64,000 nt of DNA from Sipunculus nudus (Eukaryota > Annelida > Sipuncula > Golfingiida > Sipunculidae). Of the stretch, positions 49,590 through 61,771 are shown piece after piece. The position numbers and the translations under genes were made by a program. Below the pieces are notes generated by a model. The model was not told where the DNA came from, searched no databases, and saw only the letters and a program-made list of their open reading frames with translations. Position 1 is the first letter of the stretch, and each line of letters opens with the position of its first letter. The stretch is taken from the NCBI GenBank assembly GCA_026874595.1, contig CM049316.1, forward strand, positions 76,640,676 to 76,704,675, given 5' to 3'.

Positions 49590-50050
49590 TATTGATTCCC
49601 TAAACTATTCAAAATTCATAACACAATTGTATGGTACATGAATAAGTCACAAATAAAATTGTCATATCAGCGGACATATATTTCCCGGGAACTTTTACGC
49701 AAATTACCAAAATGATCACACTGTCTAGAGGTTAACAAAACACAGGTTTATTCTGGTAACGTCCAACAATTGGCCTTCAGCGCCGTAGACTGGTTCCAAA
49801 CTCACAATACAATTCGTCGACAATTCTCTGGCTTAAGCCCGCCGTAACTGGATCTTACTTCACAAAAACGAACACCACAGACAGTCTTACGCCCTCCTCG
49901 GCTAAATAAACACAATCTCTTAGGAACCTTTCTCGTCCTTACGGGGTACTTTAAATAACACACCGACTGGTGCAAATCTACATCTCAAAACTCGTCTGGC
50001 TGCAAAGAATTCTCGATTGGCACTCCCCCGCTGCCTTAGAATCGGCCTTT

Positions 50051-50057
50051 CTATATA
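50051..50057 (-). promoter_or_regulatory. TATA box of the putative LTR
   Basis: TATATAG on the minus strand, between the heat-shock element and the AATAAA signal. Confidence 0.45.
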
Positions 50058-50143
50058 CCTTTCGCAAAGAAAATACGGAAAAGTTTCAGTCAACGAATGT
50101 TCTACAGACTTCTCTACATGAAAAGTACCAGCTAAGTCTCCTA

Positions 50144-50161
50144 GAAGGTTCTAGAATCTTC
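50144..50161. promoter_or_regulatory. Four-unit heat-shock element
   Basis: GAAggTTCtaGAAtcTTC: four alternating GAA/TTC units with exact 2-bp spacing, the consensus for cooperative binding of heat-shock factor trimers. It lies about 87-110 bp upstream of a minus-strand TATA box, the position expected for an active element. The motif is seen directly; inducibility is inference. Confidence 0.65.
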
Positions 50162-50219
50162 TGTCAGCTTATCATAACAAACTGCAGCCTAGTAAATTAC
50201 AATACTTGATACAATAACA

Positions 50220-51201
50220 AACCGATCTGCTAATCAACACAAATGATGATAAAAATCAACACAACATAATTAAATAGTACTAACTTCGTTTTCCTAAACA
50301 TATCCTTTTTATTCTATGAGGCTTCCATTTAAGATGACCTGACCTGGTAGGGACCTAATGCATTTGTGAAAAAAAATTGAGTGGATTTATAAATATGATT
50401 TGATCTCCCGATAAGAACCGTAAGTTATAATTGGAGACTTGTAGTAGATATAACTGATTGTAGGAGGAATTAGGTAACTTGATAATCGCATGATTTAAAT
50501 TCCTGATGCCGCATGTAAATACAATATCAGATCAAAGTGAGATGATGACATTGTACCGTATCAGCGTTATATCACGTCAACCAACCGTTTCACGACTTTT
50601 CGTTCCAAGTATTTCTATTGGCCATTCAAAAAGGTAAATGTTATTATAGATAAAAAGTTATCTGATATCACTGTTTATCGTCAATGCTATGGAGAAAGGT
50701 ACTTAAAATGACTATGCTGCTTGAGGTAGGAAGAAAAGCCGAAAGCACCGGAAGTAGTGGCGTATCTGAGACGTATTTGTGTCTTTTAAACTGTATGTTT
50801 ACAAAAATAACAAATATTATCCTACCGATTTTTTTATCAAACTTATGACCATTTGTAAAACATAAAGAACAAATTCTGCTTCATTTCTTGCTTTTATATA
50901 TGAGAAACCTAGATGCCATTTAGTTAAATCCTTAGAGATATATTAGGATCACATTTTTATCTAAATATATTCCCAGATATTACTTGATTAGACATGTTTA
51001 AATTATATACACTGTTTAGACCATTCATATTATTATACCTGTAAGTAGATAAGGCCTTCAACAGGCCATGGACCTATCCTAAAAAAATGAGGATACGCTC
51101 GTCTCTGTCTCGTCACATGAAGCCCAAAAAAAAGTTGCAGAGAGGTGAGCATCAGTGTAAACCCAAACTGATTGGTGAATTACAGCATATATAGAATAAT
51201 G
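50220..51201. other. No supported gene
   Basis: AT-rich, with no recognisable coding, RNA or repeat content. Confidence 0.45.
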
Positions 51202-51630
51202 CTTTTTTTATTTTTTTTTTGTTGGAGGTAACCTCCTCCATTTTTATAATGCTGACTTAACTAATTCCTAACTAAGTATGTACATCTGCAGAGTTTCCAT
51301 ATTGATTGGGGACTACTTGACAGGGCGGTAGCACCTGCTTCCTATCATTTTTTATATCCTGGTGTCACCCAGGCCCGGTGTCTACCGCACCTGCGGGTCC
51401 TGGGTGTGTTATCATACCCATTGCTGGGCCATAACATCGAGGAACCCCCCAAAGACGCACTCGTATGTGAGTGATACACGGCTGTAGGGCACAGCCTTCC
51501 CATTAAGCCTGCAGAGCGCTCACCCTGGGTGGGGGCCGACCGTGAAAACCTCACCGCCTCGGCTGAGATTCGAACCCACGATCTCCCGGCTTTGTATCCT
51601 GCGCTCTACCCCTGAGCCACAGAAGCCGGT
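51202..51630 (-). mobile_element. tRNA-derived SINE, copy B, with poly-A tail and target duplication
   Basis: On the minus strand it starts at 51630 with CCGGCTTCTGTGGCTCAGGG. Box A is TGGCTCAGGGGTAGAGC (51620-51604 region) and box B is GGGTTCGAATCTC. A body of about 330 bp follows and ends in GGTTACCTCCAAC plus an A-rich tail (about 51219 down to 51202). It is flanked by TATAGAATAATG (51190-51201) and TATAAAATAATG (51631-51642), eleven of twelve identical, a target duplication for a LINE-mobilised SINE. Intact Pol III boxes and a recognisable duplication suggest a fairly young insertion. It shares its whole body with copy A at 46.9 kb. Confidence 0.9.
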
Positions 51631-51744
51631 TATAAAATAATGATGGCAGAACGGTTTAGATAATCTAACTTCATTGAATAACAAAAATAAAATGCAAATA
51701 TTAGATATGAGCAGAAGTAAACGGCAAAGGTTGGTGCACAATTC

Positions 51745-51765
51745 CTTCTCTCTCTCTCTCTCTCG

Positions 51766-51796
<31 letters not shown>
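51745..51796. repeat. (CT)n microsatellite
   Basis: CT units interrupted twice by a G. Confidence 0.9.
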
Positions 51797-54119
51797 GACA
51801 GATTGATATGCTATTGTTAAGCATTCTGGATTTTTCTTTTCCTTTTTTACAGCACTAGGCCACGGATAATCAGAAAAATGTACAATATGTTTATCACTCG
51901 AGTGCGTTTTTCCTTGTTTCTATTGTAATTTCTTCAGTGTGTCGTTAGCTCTGGCAGGGAGGGCACCGGAAGTCGAATATTGAGTCGTTAAACAGTTTTG
52001 CGATAGCCTACATCCTAAACAGGACGGTTCCTAACAGGGAGAAACTGGCATAGGAAAATTCATGACGCGTTAGTCGGGAGGCATATCGAATTCCGTCGTT
52101 CAATTCTTTGTCAGTATCCAACTTGACAGTCCCCTGACAGTCCTTATCATTATGTCAAATGAACCCCATCAAACCACCTTACAAAGGTGTCGGGGAAACA
52201 GACGACAGTCTGGCCTCGCTTTCAACTAGGTTCTATTATGGGTGACTGATTGCCGTGGCGCCATATGATCATCTATCTCCTTTACCGTAAATTGTCCTTT
52301 TACGACATGTATTACTGTACATTGACGTCAGGGTGAACTTCCTCTATTTTAAGACTCACATCATTTAACACAGGGGGTCAAGTTGACTCTTTGCAACATG
52401 CTTTGCTCCTTTCATTTCATGCTACCGGTGTCGCAAAAAAGGTCAAATGGTGCTCCTTTAAATTAAGCGATGGGAATACATGAGAAGCCTCAGGACTTTT
52501 AGTCTAAGTGTATTTGACCAAGCAAACAAGCCTGCTTTCTCTGATTGGGAGGTCCCTAATGAGTTGCTCTGTGGTAAAAGGAAGCAGACGTTACGTCATC
52601 GCTCTCAAAAAGATATTTTCTAGATCTCCACTAGATTACAAGGTCACTGAACGGGACATTTCATATTTACTCGCTTCTTTTGTCTTATGAATATAAATAA
52701 AGCATAGTCTGCTTGTGTGCACTGAATGTAATATTCATTTTATACTAAAATAATTGTAACATGTTATCTTATATTTAAAGATTGCACAAAGACTTTACTT
52801 TTAACACGAAAATAATAGATAAAGAAACCCCTTGGATTATTGTTGACTGGGTACGAGCGATGTGTATTGATTGGCTGTTTGTGTTCGTGAATTGCAGATC
52901 TTTTTTCGCTCTTAGCCCCCTGGCCACGGTCTAGACCATGAATGTGTGCTATCAAAAGGTGGCTTCCAAATGTAATATGTGTTACCATTTATCGCCTGTT
53001 GTTACTGTTTGTGTTAAAGTTTATTTGAGTTGAGAATATCCTTTAAGTAAACATTTCCGAAATAACAACAGTAAAAAACTGTGAATTAAGTTTGATTGGT
53101 CTGACATCGTGAGTTGAGACAATAACATAGCTTTTGCCTATCTTGTGATAGTGCTCTAATCTCCTGTATAATTGAGGTACAGCGACATTAAACGTCGATA
53201 CCATTTCATATTCTACAAAATACTGTTTGAAAACACGCAAGCAATCAAAGTTGCTCCTAGACTAAGTCATTCTATTTGATGAAAGAGTAACAATATCTTT
53301 TGATTCAGGTAATTGTATCCTAGCAAGATTCTGAATTTTTATTGCCTAAATAGACAATTTTTAACTTGTTTATAATTTCTGATGGATAATTCATAGTCAT
53401 ATGGCTGTACATTTTTAGTACATACATCATATGATATAATAGACAATTACAAAATAGGATGCTGAACAGATAAATTCCGGTCTAGACACCGAGAAATACA
53501 GTACAAACAAAATACATGTACCATAACAGCCTTCCAAGACCTTCAAAAATGTAGATAAAATCTTACACGGACGCCTTCGGAAACTTTTATTAATGTATAT
53601 CAAACCCAAAAATCATTCTTGGTGATAAAACTATGTCCAAACATTAGGCAATGGTTCTTTCTTCCACAATCTAGAATTTTAAAAAATATACCCGATGACC
53701 TGGTTGATTGACTTCAATCTGTGGAAAAACGTCCGGGTATGATTGATGTCGAAAAAAAAGGAATGTTTTTCTACTCTCCTGCTCTTGTCACTTTACCTAT
53801 GACACGAACCCGATTTTTTTTGCAATTTGTCTATTTTCTCGGATTCCCTGATAAATCCTCCTCAGTCTCTCCATCAGGTGTACACTAAAAATTCCGTGAT
53901 ATGCGTCGTCTTCACAGTGATATGTCTTATACTAAATATATGAAAGATCAGGGTCATTACAAATTATCTCTTTTTAATATGACCAAGAATAATGGCATGT
54001 CCGGGCTGTGGGATAACTGGCAGCTCCATACTGTGTAAATGGCATCTGACTGATCTTATGTGACATCCGTCGTCTGTCAACCAATGACTGAACTGGTAAT
54101 GCAGCACTAAAAATCTATT

Positions 54120-54163
54120 CCACGCCCCTTAAATCCAACCATATTTTAAGGATTAAGGCGTGG
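54120..54163. repeat. Imperfect hairpin
   Basis: The left arm CCACGCCCCTTAAATCC pairs with the right arm GGATTAAGGCGTGG with two bulges, around a loop of about 13 bases. It has no U-run after it, so it is not a terminator. It could be a small foldback element. Confidence 0.5.
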
Positions 54164-54891
54164 CCCAATAACAGCGTTTTTTTTGGTCGATTCACGCCCC
54201 CCCTGCTGCCAAATGTTCCCGCAGAATGATTCACACTGAATGATTCGTGTCGTAACATCTCGCCCCTACCGAACCCTGACAGGTTTTTTTAACCTAGTTT
54301 CTCTAAACCGTACATAAAAGCTGCAAACTTAAACCCGCATAGCAAAAATATGTTTACAGCTTGCAATAAAAATACGCCAAAACTGAATTTTTACACAATA
54401 GAAAAATGTTTAGCTTGTTGTTTAGAGATTAACCGTTAAGTAAAAAAAAGTCAACTAGTACTATCGAGAGGGCTGACTTAAAAACTACGTTAAAGTACAA
54501 TATTTTCACATAGATTTGTGACGTGTCTATTGATGGCTAAATAATATATAGAGAACAGTTTCGACCACAGCGCTTAACCACAACAAAATAAGTTAGGTCT
54601 TTTTTTTCTGTATGTCTCTCGTCACCATGTATGCGCAGTGTACCTTAGTTGAGCTTCACATACCGTTATCAGCTGAAGAAACAGGCATTTTAGGCATTAG
54701 TGTATGAGTCGCTGATGGGTAAGCAAAGGTAGTACGATTTAGTGGTCAGAATAAAAATACTCTGATCTGTAGTAAAAAAATGTATCCGGCACCGGAATAA
54801 GACAGGAGGTTGAACACAGTAGCTTTTTCTTGTTTATTCACAACAACCATTACTATGATGGTATAATTAATGATTTTCATTATACGATTAG

Positions 54892-54892
<1 letters not shown>

Positions 54893-54940
<48 letters not shown>
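54893..54940. repeat. (TA)n microsatellite
   Basis: About 22 TA units. Confidence 0.9.
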
Positions 54941-54943
<3 letters not shown>

Positions 54944-55125
54944 CTATATTTGCCTGACAACCATAACATTTTCCAAGAGAGGTGCACACTTGGTGATATC
55001 TATGCCACGGGTCCTATCAGGAGGGTCATCTAAACGGAAATTGAATATGCTAAATATGATATAAAACAGCAACCATGAAAACACATGGTTAATCATTTTA
55101 TGACTGTCACGATAATTATGTTACT

Positions 55126-55267
55126 AGTGGGGGACCCCGGGTGCCAGTCATTTCAGATTGATGCAAAAGTTTACTTTTTGGTATCAAATTAAAGGTTGGG
55201 ACCTAAACTACTACTTATGCCCGAGTTGACAATGGTCCGGCCACTAGGGGGCGCTTGGTGTCTTGAG
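55126..55267 (+). repeat. Left terminal inverted repeat
   Basis: AGTGGGGGACCCCGGG at the outer end, CTAGGGGGCGCTTGGTG near the inner end. Pairs with 58885-59041. Confidence 0.75.
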
Positions 55268-55339
55268 TAATCTGAATACGGGCATCTGAATGTACTAGCA
55301 TTTGATTTATTCTTCCAGTTAGAATATATTTTGAGTCAT

Positions 55340-58045
55340 TCACTCTGAAATAAAAAGCCGCAACACGTATCTAATCTTTATATGAAATTTATAAGCAAAT
55401 ACCGTAGAAAACAAGTTTATAAATAGTTTTAATATGTCATGAACATAGAAACATTTACCAGTATCAACTGACTTCAAAGCGTTCTTGATTGGTGATTGGA
55501 AAGGAACGTCATTTTTTTCATTGACTTCTTTCTGGAAAGTGTCATATTGTTCTTGGCCCCTGGATTCTAAAATACAAACAGACACTGCAGCAGATTCATC
55601 AACACAAACATTGTTGTGTAGTGTTACCAGGTCTGACTGGTTTCCTCAAAAGGATATCCTTTGGTCAAAATAGCATCTAGTAGATCTGTAACATGAGGTT
55701 GAAAACGATACTGGGATGCTCTTCTTTCCTCATGATGAAGAAGTTCCTCAACGTCAACCCCGGCACTACTTTCTATAAATTGCTCAAAAATACGACTTAT
55801 TTCAGGACCAGTGAGATCCTCTAACAAAACAGGATTTTCAGTGATACCAATCACCCCACCAAGTCCTTTAACCCTTTCATAGCCTGCTCATGGGCATGAT
55901 TAATTGGGATGGTTGAAAAGCGATGGTTGCTTCTCGAAATAACCCAGTGTCCTATTTCAAGCTCTTCCAGAATGGCAGATAGAGAGACTCAAAGTCTCTG
56001 ATGAAGACAGAAACCCAACGAGCGTAAATTTGGTGATCTAGGGCAAAAAACAGAGGTACCAAGAGTTTCAAACAGGCAGTCTTAAGTTTGAACTTTCGTT
56101 CCCAGTGTGACCATTTGCACATCAGTATAAGCTGTTTGTACTTGTAAATGAGCAGCCAGAACTGTATTGTTGGTTTCTCTTTACACCCTGTTGCCAGCCA
56201 CTCATCAAATGTTTGTAAGCCTGCTTCAGGAGAATGTCTAGAACCGCAACAGTTCTGTGAGGGTTTCTGGACACCCAGACCTGCGTAAGAGATCCCCCAT
56301 AGTAGCTCAGAGAGCTATTTCAATGTGAAGCCCTCCTAGCATTACAAGAAACATATCTTCTCCATACATCTCGGGTAAGGTCCACTGAATGTCTTCGCTA
56401 TTGCGTCAAGCAGTTGATCTACCACCAAGACAGGTATTTGCTGCAGATTAAGGTATTCAGTTATGTTTTTCACATGTTACATACCATGTCGAATCATTCC
56501 TGGTGAGGCTGCTTTTCCAGGGAATAGCGGCAACAGGGCTTCAATGCATTTTAAAGCTGCTCCAATAGCATCCGATCTTGAAGCGTGGTACGCTGACTAC
56601 ATGAATGTCTCTGCTTGAGGGTCAGAATCTTTATGCAGCATGCACTGCTGTCATCCACGATTTTTCATGATCTCTTTCTTTCTCAAATGATGTTAAAACG
56701 TTTGGCTCTACATGTCTTTCTGGAGGTTGGTTTATCAGGTTTCTGCTAACAGGTGGAACAAACTTGTATGCTGATGGCAGATGGATCCACTTGTGCCTGA
56801 ATGTCGTACTCGGAAGTCGAATACTGTCGGTACTAGGTCCACCCCAGGTCTACCTGGGGATGGAAACTGAAAAATTGAAATTCCAGTTCTATGAAATGAA
56901 GAGGTGGCTGTCCTGGATGTAGGATTGTGATCCAAGTTGTCAAGAGCTGCAACTGTAAAAATGTGCTTACGAAGAAAACTAGGACAAACAGTAATAGAGT
57001 TACGCTTAGTTTGTTCAGCAATAGCCTGGGCAGCACAAACCTCAACAGAAATTATCCTTTTATAGGACACACTCAGACAGTTTTCATGTAACAGTTGGAC
57101 CAACTTCCTACTCCTTGTTTGAGAATGCACATTCAGTCCCAAGAACAGAGCATGGGGTGGTTCGCACTTCAGGTTTACAGAAAATGAAGTCATATTAAGT
57201 ATAGTTGTTTGACCAACACAGAGGACCGTCCTTGACTTTTCTTCAGCTGGCAAAGAGTTGGTCCTGCAAGCAGCTGACAGAAGAAGTACCTCATTTTGCC
57301 AGGAGTTATCACAACCACTTGAAAACGAACCCTTGAATGTGTAATAATCATGCTCTGAGACGGCTTTACGTAGAATTGGCTGGCATCTGAAATAATCTTT
57401 CTAGCTGCCTCCAAGCATATAAGAAACACCCTATCACGGATTCCTTTCTCTTCTCGTAAATCAGGGAAGCGTTCAAGTAGCATTTCTTTCAGACGAGTTC
57501 TTTTAAAAGACTTCTGGATGCCATGTTTCTGCAATCTTTCTGTCATCATATCTGTCAAATATTGCAGTGCAAACATTCTGCACCCTGCAGCAACTTCTTC
57601 GATCAACTGTAATAGCTCATTCTCTATGACTACTTCAGTATTCACGCTTGTTGTTATTGGGCCTTTCTTCGGATTAATTCTCTGTACTGTCGATTGAATT
57701 CAGTGTAGCAATACCGATAATATTTGACTTCAGTTGCAACCAGGACCCATTCAGCAATGCGAGCAACAATGTTATCTTCTCCTAGTATTACTGCTTTGTC
57801 AAGAATATCTTTGGTAAGGCTATGTTTCTGGAAAAAATGATCTCACTTGTTTCTTTGCCACAAAAGAGGCACAAGAGTTGATTAATATCTGAACTGCACC
57901 GCCTTGGTATTTTTCTTTGAGGAGGTTGCCCTTGCAAATAACGTTTTTCAGTTCGTTCAAGTGATGATGCCTTGTAAAGCTGGCGACATCTACCAAAGAA
58001 TCTAAATTTGGATGGAACATGGGGCATAAGGTTCATTATGATCAC
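55340..58045 (-). pseudogene. Broken gene of an unnamed, recurrent transposon-borne protein family
   Basis: Several minus-strand frames in correct order make up one decayed protein. The N-terminus has a C-xx-C pair (LLCLFCGKE, about 57870). Next is ATEVKYYRYCYTEFNRQYR (57720-57665), then a helical block with KRTRLKEMLLERFPDL (57510-57460). LFLGLNVHSQTRSRKLVQLL (57155-57095) and FTVAALDNLDHNP (56965-56925) with FHRTGISIFQFP follow. Then come a stop-rich stretch (56.7-55.9 kb), VIGITENPVLLEDLTGPEIS (about 55855-55790) and RGQEQYDTFQKEV (about 55560). I know this motif order from many unnamed, multi-copy proteins predicted in molluscs, corals and fishes (memory, unchecked). In those a further C-terminal domain follows; here it is absent before the left repeat. 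Frame changes near 57.2 and 57.8 kb and multiple stops rule out function. Lying between inverted repeats, it probably was the element's own gene. Confidence 0.75.
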
Positions 58046-58884
58046 CTAAAATGACTTACCTTTTGTTGATAACCTGACAATTTCTCCAGCGTTCAGGGTT
58101 GCCGCGCCACAGTCAGGCTGGTCAAAATTGTAGTCGCTTCTTGCCAAGGCCGCACAGTGAACTAAAGTTTTCCATATGATGTGAATCCAAATTCAAAATT
58201 CACCATCAGTTGCTGGTTTTGATAACTTACTACAAGCTGGTCATCTCAGATATGTTTTTATTAATCCCAGGTCGATAGAACCGGACAGACCTATTGTTTG
58301 CAAAGACGCTCATTCATTTCTGGTATGAGCGAGATGTCCATTAAAATCAAGTGAACTCTCGGAGCTGAGCAGACTAAGTAAATATTTTACACAAATCAGC
58401 CGGGTTAATGATGTTTCTGTTTGTTCTCTCATTATTCTTATGAATAAACAGTGTATTTAAAGAACAGATTCGATTGTTTGGTCGATTGTCGACTGTCATT
58501 TAAGGAAAATGGATGCACATCACCATATATATGAAGTTATTGTTTTGCTGAGCTTATTTATTTAATTAAATCTTGTCATTAAATTATATTTAGATAATTT
58601 CGGGTGATTTCTAGTCAAAAGCAAATCCTGTACAGAGATATTGATCCATATATCATATCATTTTCAGTATATTTTATTATATCAAATTATACTGGATTTT
58701 ATAATATTTATTTTAATTTCCTTGGATATTTTATATAAAAAATCATTATACTATACATTATATCTTATTTTCATTAAGTATATCACATATATCAATGTAT
58801 CTCATGTTAATTCAGTGCACCATGTATGTCTTATATGCCCCTATACCGATTAATATTGCCATGCTGCTCATCAAAAAGGCTCAG

Positions 58885-59041
58885 CTCAAGAAGGCCCCAA
58901 GCACCCCCTAGCGGACAGATCATAGTCCACTCGGACTGAATATGTAGAACAGGTCCCAAGATTCAATTTGATTTAAAAAAAAAAAAACTTTTGCATCAAT
59001 ATGAAATGAAAATCATTTTTTATCATGTACGGTCCCCCACT
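58885..59041 (-). repeat. Right terminal inverted repeat
   Basis: Inner end CTCAAGAAGGCCCC, outer end GGTCCCCCACT. Contains a poly-A/T run (58975-58987) where the left copy has TTTACTTTTT. Confidence 0.75.
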
Positions 59042-59049
59042 ATACAGAC

Positions 59050-59999
59050 AATGCTAACTATATAACAGGGTCAAATTATACTGAATTTATCATTGGAAAG
59101 GTAATTCCAGATTTACGAATTTAACGTTGAATTGGGACACAATGCTCTTGAACTCATACAAAGACTTTAAAAAGGGCGTGAAAAATATAACTCATCTCAA
59201 AACAAATAGACTGTTTTTCCACTCAGGGATATGGTAACGTGACATCTGATATGTCTCAGACTTTTCTTTGCAGATTTGTCTTTTACCTCGAATATCCCTC
59301 AGTTATCTTTCTTTTCTTATGTATGTATAAAACGTTGGTGACATACGTCGTTGACACACCCGAAGATTTTATCGGAAATAACTTTCTTCTCGATCACTTT
59401 TTCATTTGTTATGCATAGTATGAAAGTCTAAGAAATGGAACTTTTTTTTTATTTTGGCGTAAAGAACCCCGGAAGGGATATGGTAGTCGTGCATGTTCCC
59501 ATCCAGATTCTAATGAAAGGATAAATTGGACTATGGTTGATTACTTACAATTAAGAGTACTAAATAAAATAATAATTAAAAGTTGTACTACTTCCCAAAT
59601 ATTTTTTATATTAATAAAAATAATTTCCCATTGATTATTATTGCATAAATTGAAGGTGAATATTGAGGGTCGGGTTTCAATCATTCTTGTAACCCTCTTC
59701 CTACTGTTTATATCTTAGTAATATAAGTAATGATGATATCAGAAATTTTAGAAGGTTCAGAAATAAATAAATAAAAACAGCCTACCAGATAAACCACGGG
59801 CGAATATAATTCTGTAAATTAAAATTTACACCTTTTTAGAAAACTTCTAGCATACTTAAGATACACTCTAATTGTCACGTAAGCTTCTCGGAATCCCCGC
59901 CTAATGAACCTCTACTCGACAAGCTGAAAATACTCAACACCAGCACAAACCCTAGGTGTAGCGGGATGAATCGTATTCAGGAATTTTAACAGCGAAGCC
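59050..59999. other. No supported gene
   Basis: AT-rich, with no recognisable coding, RNA or repeat content. Confidence 0.45.
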
Positions 60000-60193
60000 A
60001 AATATAAATAAAAATAATGATAATAAAAAGTATTTATATAGCACCAGTTCTCCGATAGTCGGACTCACAGCGCGTAGACACGCACTCAGACCCACTAACA
60101 GAGCAAAGTTCTCGGTTACCCACTCCCTGTACTCATCCACAGGCCCCCTTTCCTTCTCACTTTCCCCCGCGTGTTTATCCATCCTAATTTATA

Positions 60194-60249
<56 letters not shown>

Positions 60250-60790
60250 TGGCAAAAACGAGAAAAACGTGTTAAATTGATTTAAATGATGCAGGAGTTT
60301 TCTTAGTTCAGTAGCATGTGAATTCCAGATGCTCGGGGCTATGAAATTGAAGGAACGTTCAACAACTTTCGTATGACACTTTGGTACTTAAAAATAAGTT
60401 TTCGCCAGTCTAACGTCGCATGCGTAGAGGCCGATGGGTTAATGGCAATGGGCCATCGAAAACAGCCGTTTATGGTGTAAGCTTTACTAGACTTGATGCT
60501 AATAAAGCAATTTGAACAGCGGCGTGACGTAATCACTCCTACGCTTCTTAAGAGGGAGGCGCGCAGCATTAGCTGCAGGCTTGCTCTGCAGGTAGCCCTG
60601 CCGGGAATGAAGTACAGTAATCGAGTCGAACAATAACTGTGGCACAAATTAGCCAGAGGAAACGCCGAATGGAAGCAAAGCGCAGGAGCTCGAGAAAAAT
60701 ATTAAATATTCAGTTGGTAGATTAATGTAAGATACTAAAGGTGTCAGGAGAGGGGAGGGTGTAGATGGAATTGGCCGGGGTGGAAGACGA
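60000..60790 (-). mobile_element. CR1/L2-type repeat, split by (TA)n
   Basis: The left edge complements to GACTATCGGAGAACTGGTGC TATATAAATAC (in two words), the terminal stem and repeat typical of CR1/L2-like 3' ends and close to the end of the element at 44.7 kb. This places the 3' end at about 60010 and the element on the minus strand. The right part (60300-60680) matches a familiar non-coding repeat pattern: GGGGCTATGAAATTGAAGGA, later CGTGACGTAATCACTCCTAC and ATGAAGTACAGTAATCGAG. A (TA)n of about 48 bp sits between the parts. Coding content is not recognisable. Confidence 0.5.
60199..60246. repeat. (TA)n microsatellite
   Basis: About 24 TA units inside the CR1-type repeat. Confidence 0.9.
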
Positions 60791-60794
60791 TGTG

Positions 60795-61725
60795 TAATTA
60801 CACTGGTAGGTTAGTGAAGGCCTATACAAGAAAAATACTGACTCAATGCCGGGATATACCAGTACTCCCAAACTTTCCATTTTGTGGGCCGGTCCCAAGC
60901 ATCAACCTCCTATGCGGATACTTCTGTTTTGAATCATTAACAGTATTTGGTACATATCTTTCCTCGGGGCATCATATTTCATTCATCGCTCATTTAGCCA
61001 AAGAAGTAAAGCCAGATGAGTACAAATGTAAAAAGCATTGATTCGCATGTGCGGAAAGAAAACTCGTCTTGGCAGAGACACTTTAAGGACGTCGTCTAAG
61101 CGAGACTCAAAACAGAAACCTTGTGAAATACTAAACTTTCTCAATTAAAAAATAGGTTTTTCCCATTAAATTCGTGTTTTAAAATTTACAGCAATTGTAA
61201 CAGGTATCATATGTTGGTATCCTTGGTAACGCTTTCTGTCGACCTAAGTGTTAGAACCAATATCGCGACAGACGCTTCAAAAACGGTTTTCTAAATGTGA
61301 TCTTGATGGCAGCTGCAAGAGAGGCAAAGATGAAATTATTTTGCATCGAACGATAACTCTACTCAAATGAATTGATTAAAATATGAAATCTAGAACACCT
61401 CAGTATTAATATACATCCACTGTATACTGGTGCATCAGGCTACAGTCTGTAGCTCCTATACAAATATAAAGAAGTTCCATGAAAAGATTCATGTTGTATG
61501 ACCAACTAGCAGCCGGGACTTCCGTTATGTCATGGCCGTCTCCCTCTAACAATATTCCGATATGTGGAATGAACATCTTATTTATATTACAAGGCTTTGA
61601 CTTTTTCCATAAAATCATGTACATATTGTAAAATTAAGCAACGGATACTGTTAATAAGCTTTGATGGTAAATAATAATCATGTTTTAATGTGATAGGACG
61701 GATGTCAGTTAAAATGAATTGTGTG

Positions 61726-61771
<46 letters not shown>

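Larger units (their letters stand above)
49724..50180 (-). mobile_element. Putative solo LTR with heat-shock elements
   Basis: Read on the minus strand the order is that of an LTR: a start near TGTTATGATAAGCTGACAG; a four-unit heat-shock element (50161-50144); a TATA box TATATAG (50057-50051) 87 bp further on; about 300 bp of moderately G+C-rich leader; then AATAAA (49752-49747) followed within 15 bp by GTGTTTTGTT, a normal cleavage-region context. The flanking words CAGT at both edges could be a 4-bp target duplication, but the terminal dinucleotides are then TG/GA, so exact ends are uncertain. No internal region or second LTR lies within reach. It is unrelated in sequence to the 12778 LTR. 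A host promoter with a nearby polyadenylation site is the alternative. Confidence 0.55.
51800..55125. other. No supported gene
   Basis: Contains a hairpin at 54.12 kb and a (TA)n tract at 54.9 kb, both listed separately. No coding similarity was recognised in any frame I examined. Confidence 0.45.
55126..59041 (-). mobile_element. 3.9-kb DNA transposon with ~150-bp terminal inverted repeats
   Basis: The left end (55126-55267) and the complemented right end (59041-58885) align base for base over about 150 bp. Both start AGTGGGGGACC and share ATTGATGCAAAAGTTT, ATCAAATT, TTGGGACCT, then CTAGGGGG(C/T)GCTTGG and TCTTGAG. If the termini begin TAGTGGGG, the next bases are TAC on both sides (55122-55124 and 59043-59045), a possible 3-bp target duplication. 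The enclosed minus-strand gene (55340-58045) is broken. No transposase superfamily can be assigned from what survives. TIR identity of about 70% says the copy is old. Confidence 0.75.
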
